Shown here piece by piece: positions 61,009-64,000 of a DNA stretch of 64,000 nucleotides. The translations under genes were made by a program, and so were the position numbers. The stretch's first letter is position 1. Every line of letters begins with the position of its first letter. Source of the stretch: Brevibacillus parabrevis. GTDB lineage: Bacteria > Bacillota > Bacilli > Brevibacillales > Brevibacillaceae. The notes beneath the pieces were generated by a model, which made no database searches, was not told where the DNA came from, and worked only from the letters and a program-made list of their open reading frames with translations. The stretch spans positions 124,001 to 188,000 of the forward strand of contig NZ_RHHV01000019.1 of assembly GCF_003710905.1 (NCBI RefSeq), in the 5' to 3' direction.

Positions 61009-61053
61009 AGAGCCTGGCGCGTTTTTTGGCGCACAGGCTCTTCGGCTTTTTTC
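61009..61053 (+). terminator. Terminator after the KtrB-type gene
   Basis: AAGAGCCTG and CAGGCTCTT form a perfect 9-bp stem enclosing a GCGC/GCGC inner pairing, with T's after a short gap. Confidence 0.65.
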
Positions 61054-61376
61054 TACTTTTCCCACTGGCTGTTGTACAGGGCAACCCGATACGGATACAG
61101 CTCGGCTGTCATCACTTCCTGTTTGACAGCGGGATCGTTTGCCATGACAGAAGCAGCCGCTTCCTCCGATTCAGCCAGAAAAATCGCGATGCCAAATGTC
61201 GTCTCGTCCATGTTTTGCGTGCGCCCGGCGAGGATCAGCCGATTTTCTGCGAGCAACTGTTGCAAATAGCGGAAATGCTCTCCGACAATTTCATGCTCTC
61301 TGTCCGTCCAGTTCGCAGGCTCCAGCAGCCGGGGCACGAGCTTTAGCTTGTACAAAAACTGTTGCAGTGAATCCAT
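61053..61376 (-). CDS. YciI-like protein
   Basis: A 107-residue YciI/YCII-fold protein. The conserved core EIVGEHFRYLQQLLAENRLILAGRT includes the active-site His; AIFLAESEEAAASVMANDPAVKQEVMTAEL is the second half. Related domains act as small enzymes or regulators; function unknown. The gene ends four bases after the DUF6884 gene begins its reading from the other side, so both are transcribed together. Confidence 0.78.
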   Translation of the reverse strand: MDSLQQFLYKLKLVPRLLEPANWTDREHEIVGEHFRYLQQLLAENRLILAGRTQNMDETTFGIAIFLAESEEAAASVMANDPAVKQEVMTAELYPYRVALYNSQWEK

Positions 61377-61380
61377 CCTC

Positions 61381-61839
61381 TCATCCCTTTCCTATTTCTT
61401 CTTTGTCAGCTACGGCCTTGTTCAGCTTTTGCAGCATGAAGCCGATGCCTTTGCAATCCGCAAGCGGAAAATGGCTCCGCTCTTCGCCAAACACGGCATG
61501 CATAATCCCGGTGAACTTTTTCCCGCCGAGCATGACGACCTCGTCCACATCGTCTAGCTGCTTGTCCTGCGCTTGCCGGATCAGCTCGTCAATCGTCACG
61601 ATCTCCTCGCTCTTCGTTCCGAAAGCCAGGTCGTAGTTTTCCGGGACGATATCGCTCGGCAATAAAAAACCGTGCTTGGCCGACAGGATGGCCCATTCCT
61701 GAAAAAACGTCCGGGCGTATGCCTGGCTTGCTTTGTGAAACGCGCTTTGGTAGACGTGCTGCGCCTCTGTCGCTTTCGCCTCGGGCAGCACATCCCAGAT
61801 TTTTTTCGCTCCACAGGCGATGATGCACAACCGTCTCAC
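61381..61839 (-). CDS. DUF6884 family protein
   Basis: A 152-residue protein with the family marks MRRLCIIACGAKKIWD at the start, AWILSAKHGFLLPSD (read as WAILSAKHGFLLP) and VVMLGGKKFTG. Function unknown; such proteins often accompany phages or DNA-modifying genes, but no such neighbour is present. GTG 61839 follows GGACAG. It is upstream of the YciI-like gene with only four bases between them. Confidence 0.72.
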   Translation of the reverse strand: MRRLCIIACGAKKIWDVLPEAKATEAQHVYQSAFHKASQAYARTFFQEWAILSAKHGFLLPSDIVPENYDLAFGTKSEEIVTIDELIRQAQDKQLDDVDEVVMLGGKKFTGIMHAVFGEERSHFPLADCKGIGFMLQKLNKAVADKEEIGKG

Positions 61840-61955
61840 TGTTGATGTTCTGTCCTTTCCTCCCGCCTGGCGCTCGTCCGCCGTGCAGCGTGCTTTCTTT
61901 ACTTAGTATAGCAAGAAACCGCCCATGCTGCGGCTGTTGGCTATTGTATCCAAAT

Positions 61956-61991
61956 AAAAAAAAGCTTTGCCAAAACATGCTGGCGAAGCCG
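61956..61991 (-). terminator. Terminator of the GNAT gene
   Basis: On the minus strand GGCTTCGCC and GGCAAAGC pair with one bulge and are followed by eight T's. Confidence 0.75.
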
Positions 61992-62008
61992 TCTGTCTAT
62001 GAACTTTT

Positions 62009-62515
62009 TTAAATGGCTTGAACGTCATCTTCCCAGCGCGGGCTTTCCGTTGCCGGATGCGCCATGGGCCAAACAGGCAGTTCCAGTACGTGACGATGCT
62101 TGCCCGGACCATAGTAATCTTGTTCGGCGCGCGCCAGGCGAAAACCGTGGGCAGACAAAGCGCGAACGGAAGAATGGTTCGTCTCGCTCACCGTAACCAG
62201 CACCGTCCGCAGCGTCGGGAAGCGCCGCAATGCTTGCAATCTGGCTTCAATCAGACGTTTGCCGATGCCTTGTCCTTGAAAATCTTTGCGAACATTGCTG
62301 AACAACAGCCAGCCTGTCGTCTGGTACATGTCGATGCCTGCACAGCTGAAACCGATCAGCTCGCCACCGCTTGTCGCTTTGAAGATCAGCTCGGGAAACA
62401 GCTCCATATATTTTTTCAGCTCATGCAAATTCATGCGATCTGGCAATGTCAGGTCGGCCAGCGTAATCATCTCGGCAAAATCTTCTTTTTTGGCGCATTC
62501 AATCCGTACTTCCAT
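62009..62515 (-). CDS. GNAT N-acetyltransferase
   Basis: A 168-residue GNAT enzyme. The acetyl-CoA loop is VRKDFQGQGIGKRLIEARLQ, and ETNHSSVRALSAHGFRLARAE is the C-terminal half of the fold. The proteins around it do not suggest a substrate. Own terminator; single gene. Confidence 0.82.
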   Translation of the reverse strand: MEVRIECAKKEDFAEMITLADLTLPDRMNLHELKKYMELFPELIFKATSGGELIGFSCAGIDMYQTTGWLLFSNVRKDFQGQGIGKRLIEARLQALRRFPTLRTVLVTVSETNHSSVRALSAHGFRLARAEQDYYGPGKHRHVLELPVWPMAHPATESPRWEDDVQAI

Positions 62516-62655
62516 CCATTCTTCGCCCCCTGTCCAGTTGCCTTCGTCTATTCCACTCTAGCAAGCGGATATAAAGCAGGGATGGATAGCGTGTGAATGA
62601 AATGTAAATTCGTGTAAGTTGATCGTCTGTGCTGTTTTTTTAAAAGGAGAGGGCA

Positions 62656-63633
62656 TTAGGTCGTTCTTCTCTCCACGAGAATCGGGGCCAGCTCTCTTGA
62701 CTCTTTTTTGCTCGACGGATGCAAAATTCTTTCGTACAGCATTTCAAAAGCGTAGTTTCCCATCAAGGTACTCGGACTGGAAACCGTCGTGATTTCCAAC
62801 AGCTCGCCGACAGGCTGGTCGTCGCAGCCTACGATGGCGAGGTCAGACGGGATGCTGATCCCAAGACTGCCAGCCTCTTTCACAATCCCTGCGGCAATAT
62901 GGTTGCAAGACACCAGCAGGGCAGACGGCGGCTCTTTCATTTGCTGGATATGGCGAGCGACGTCTTTTCCGTCCTGCACGATCAGACAATCTTCAAAAGC
63001 CCAGTCAGCCGATGGCTTCACATCTACTGAGCGAAGCATGTCGTGGTAAGCGCGCTTGCGATGAGCGCTGTTGAAGCTGTTTTTTCTGCCGATGCAGTAG
63101 CCGATTTTCCGATGTCCTTTGCTGATCAAATACTCCATGCCGATTTGGAAGGTCAAATAGTGGTCGATGTGGACGCTGGACACGCTGGCTGTCTGGTTGG
63201 CTTCACACGTGATGATCGGCCCGTATTCGGCGTACTCGTCAAGCAGCTCGCAAGAAGTGGACCGCGAGCACATGATCAGCCCGTCCATTTTCTTGTTTTT
63301 CAACAGGCGTAAAATGTTGTGCTCCTGTTCAGGTACATTGTTTGTTTGGCAAACCATCAGATTGTACTGATGACGGGCTGCCTCTGCGGCAATGCCTTCG
63401 ATGATCGAGCTGTAGTATTGATTGTTGACGAGCGGCAGCGTGACGCCGATCACTTTCGTTTTTCCGGTCGACAAATGGACGGCATTGCTGTTTTGCACAT
63501 AATTCAATTCCGCGATAATCCGCATGATTTCCGCGCGTTTTTGTTCATTGACGTACGGATGATTGTTCAGGACGCGCGACACCGTGGAGACCGATACTCC
63601 CGCCAGCCTTGCTATTTCTCGAATGTTAGCCAC
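62656..63633 (-). CDS. LacI-family transcriptional regulator
   Basis: A 325-residue LacI/GalR regulator. The helix-turn-helix and hinge are IREIARLAGVSVSTVSRVLN followed by NSNAVHLSTGKTKVIGV. The periplasmic-binding-like effector domain covers residues 60-325. Sugar effector unknown, as no sugar operon is adjacent within the window; it may control the divergent gene at 63830. GTG 63633 has GAGGGG nine bases upstream. Confidence 0.88.
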   Translation of the reverse strand: MANIREIARLAGVSVSTVSRVLNNHPYVNEQKRAEIMRIIAELNYVQNSNAVHLSTGKTKVIGVTLPLVNNQYYSSIIEGIAAEAARHQYNLMVCQTNNVPEQEHNILRLLKNKKMDGLIMCSRSTSCELLDEYAEYGPIITCEANQTASVSSVHIDHYLTFQIGMEYLISKGHRKIGYCIGRKNSFNSAHRKRAYHDMLRSVDVKPSADWAFEDCLIVQDGKDVARHIQQMKEPPSALLVSCNHIAAGIVKEAGSLGISIPSDLAIVGCDDQPVGELLEITTVSSPSTLMGNYAFEMLYERILHPSSKKESRELAPILVERRTT

Positions 63634-63829
63634 TCCCAATTACCCCTCTGTTCATTCGAACCGTTCTTCTCTCCATCATAACGAGAATCCCCTCCTTTGC
63701 ACCAGTTGAAAAGCTTGCCGGATCGCTGTGAAAGTGCAGCCAACTTTTCCGGGCAAATTTTTTGCTTGCTCTGAAAAGCGTTCCACACCGTATTCTACTT
63801 CCAACGATCTTGAAAGGAGCCATGCCCTC

Positions 63830-64000
63830 GTGTTTCGCTTCAAATTTGAGTATCTGCTGTTTGTCGCAGGCTTGCTGATTCTTGCCCTCGGCATCAATAT
63901 GATGACGACCATTACTTCGTTCGGTCTCAGCCCTTATGATTCCCTGTTTATTGCCCTGTTCCAAAACTTCGGAGTGTCGATTGGCTTCTGGATGTTTGTG
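63830..64000 (+). CDS. YczE/YitT-like membrane protein (5' end, partial)
   Basis: The first 57 codons of an integral membrane protein cut by the window edge. It starts VFRFKFEYLLFVAGLLILAL, then GINMMTTITSFGLSPYDSLFIALFQNFGVSIG, which matches the N-terminal pattern of YczE/YyaS/YitT-family proteins. GAAAGGAGCC lies 8 bases before GTG 63830. It is divergent from the LacI-type gene. Confidence 0.7.
   Translation, partial: MFRFKFEYLLFVAGLLILALGINMMTTITSFGLSPYDSLFIALFQNFGVSIGFWMFV

Overview
The window looks like chromosomal DNA from an aerobic, motile, endospore-forming member of the Bacillota, most likely Brevibacillus or a close relative in the Paenibacillaceae. This is inferred from gene content, not from a database search. 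Supporting content includes a spore-coat transglutaminase, an SspK-like small acid-soluble spore protein, Bacillus-type conserved genes (cvfB, yugN, yqkE, DUF3905, DUF1904), a GlnR/TnrA-type box, TPP and guanidine-I riboswitches, AGGAGG-type ribosome binding sites and many GTG/TTG starts. I saw no rRNA, tRNA, CRISPR array, insertion sequence or prophage. The region is dense housekeeping and accessory chromosome with many short operons separated by intrinsic terminators.

Layout. 1-3.2 kb: cvfB, the first undecaprenyl-pyrophosphate phosphatase (uppP), a small membrane protein, a Toprim protein and a small hydrophilic protein. 3.3-8.4 kb: an MFS transporter, then an ammonium-transporter operon (amt, DUF294 nucleotidyltransferase, DnaQ-type exonuclease, GNAT) behind two GlnR/TnrA boxes. 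8.4-15.3 kb: ppnK-MOSC-ybaK operon, yugN, a repeat protein with an Lsm-like head, thiO under a TPP riboswitch, and pgi with an unusual C-terminal helix-turn-helix. 15.5-18.7 kb: a MacA/MacB-type export operon. 18.8-22.7 kb: small sporulation-type and hypothetical genes, a GT2 protein lacking its DxD, an M50 protease. 22.9-29.7 kb: a CBS/CorC membrane protein, a CDF transporter, a guanidinium exporter pair under a guanidine-I riboswitch, low-molecular-weight PTP, an esterase and DJ-1/PfpI divergent from HxlR.

30.3-44.8 kb: motAB, a ZIP transporter, a flavin reductase-like protein, an MCP, a sarcosine oxidase-like enzyme, tgl, an EamA exporter, GNAT, cidAB with a LysR regulator, a four-domain Ig-like secreted protein, a ROK regulator and metA. 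45.1-54.1 kb: glutamate dehydrogenase, pncB, MOSC-rluF, a divergent MocR/EamA pair, an ECF sigma factor with its probable anti-sigma, and DUF1904. 54.4-64 kb: a second uppP, a bmrCD-type ABC exporter pair preceded by a 24-codon leader peptide and two attenuator hairpins, a KtrB-type potassium transporter, YciI, DUF6884, GNAT, a LacI regulator and the start of a YczE-like protein.

The most noteworthy signals are the Pgi-HTH fusion, the amt-DUF294-exonuclease operon with paired GlnR boxes, the leader-peptide/double-attenuator region in front of bmrCD, the Lsm-headed tandem-repeat protein and the DxD-less glycosyltransferase.
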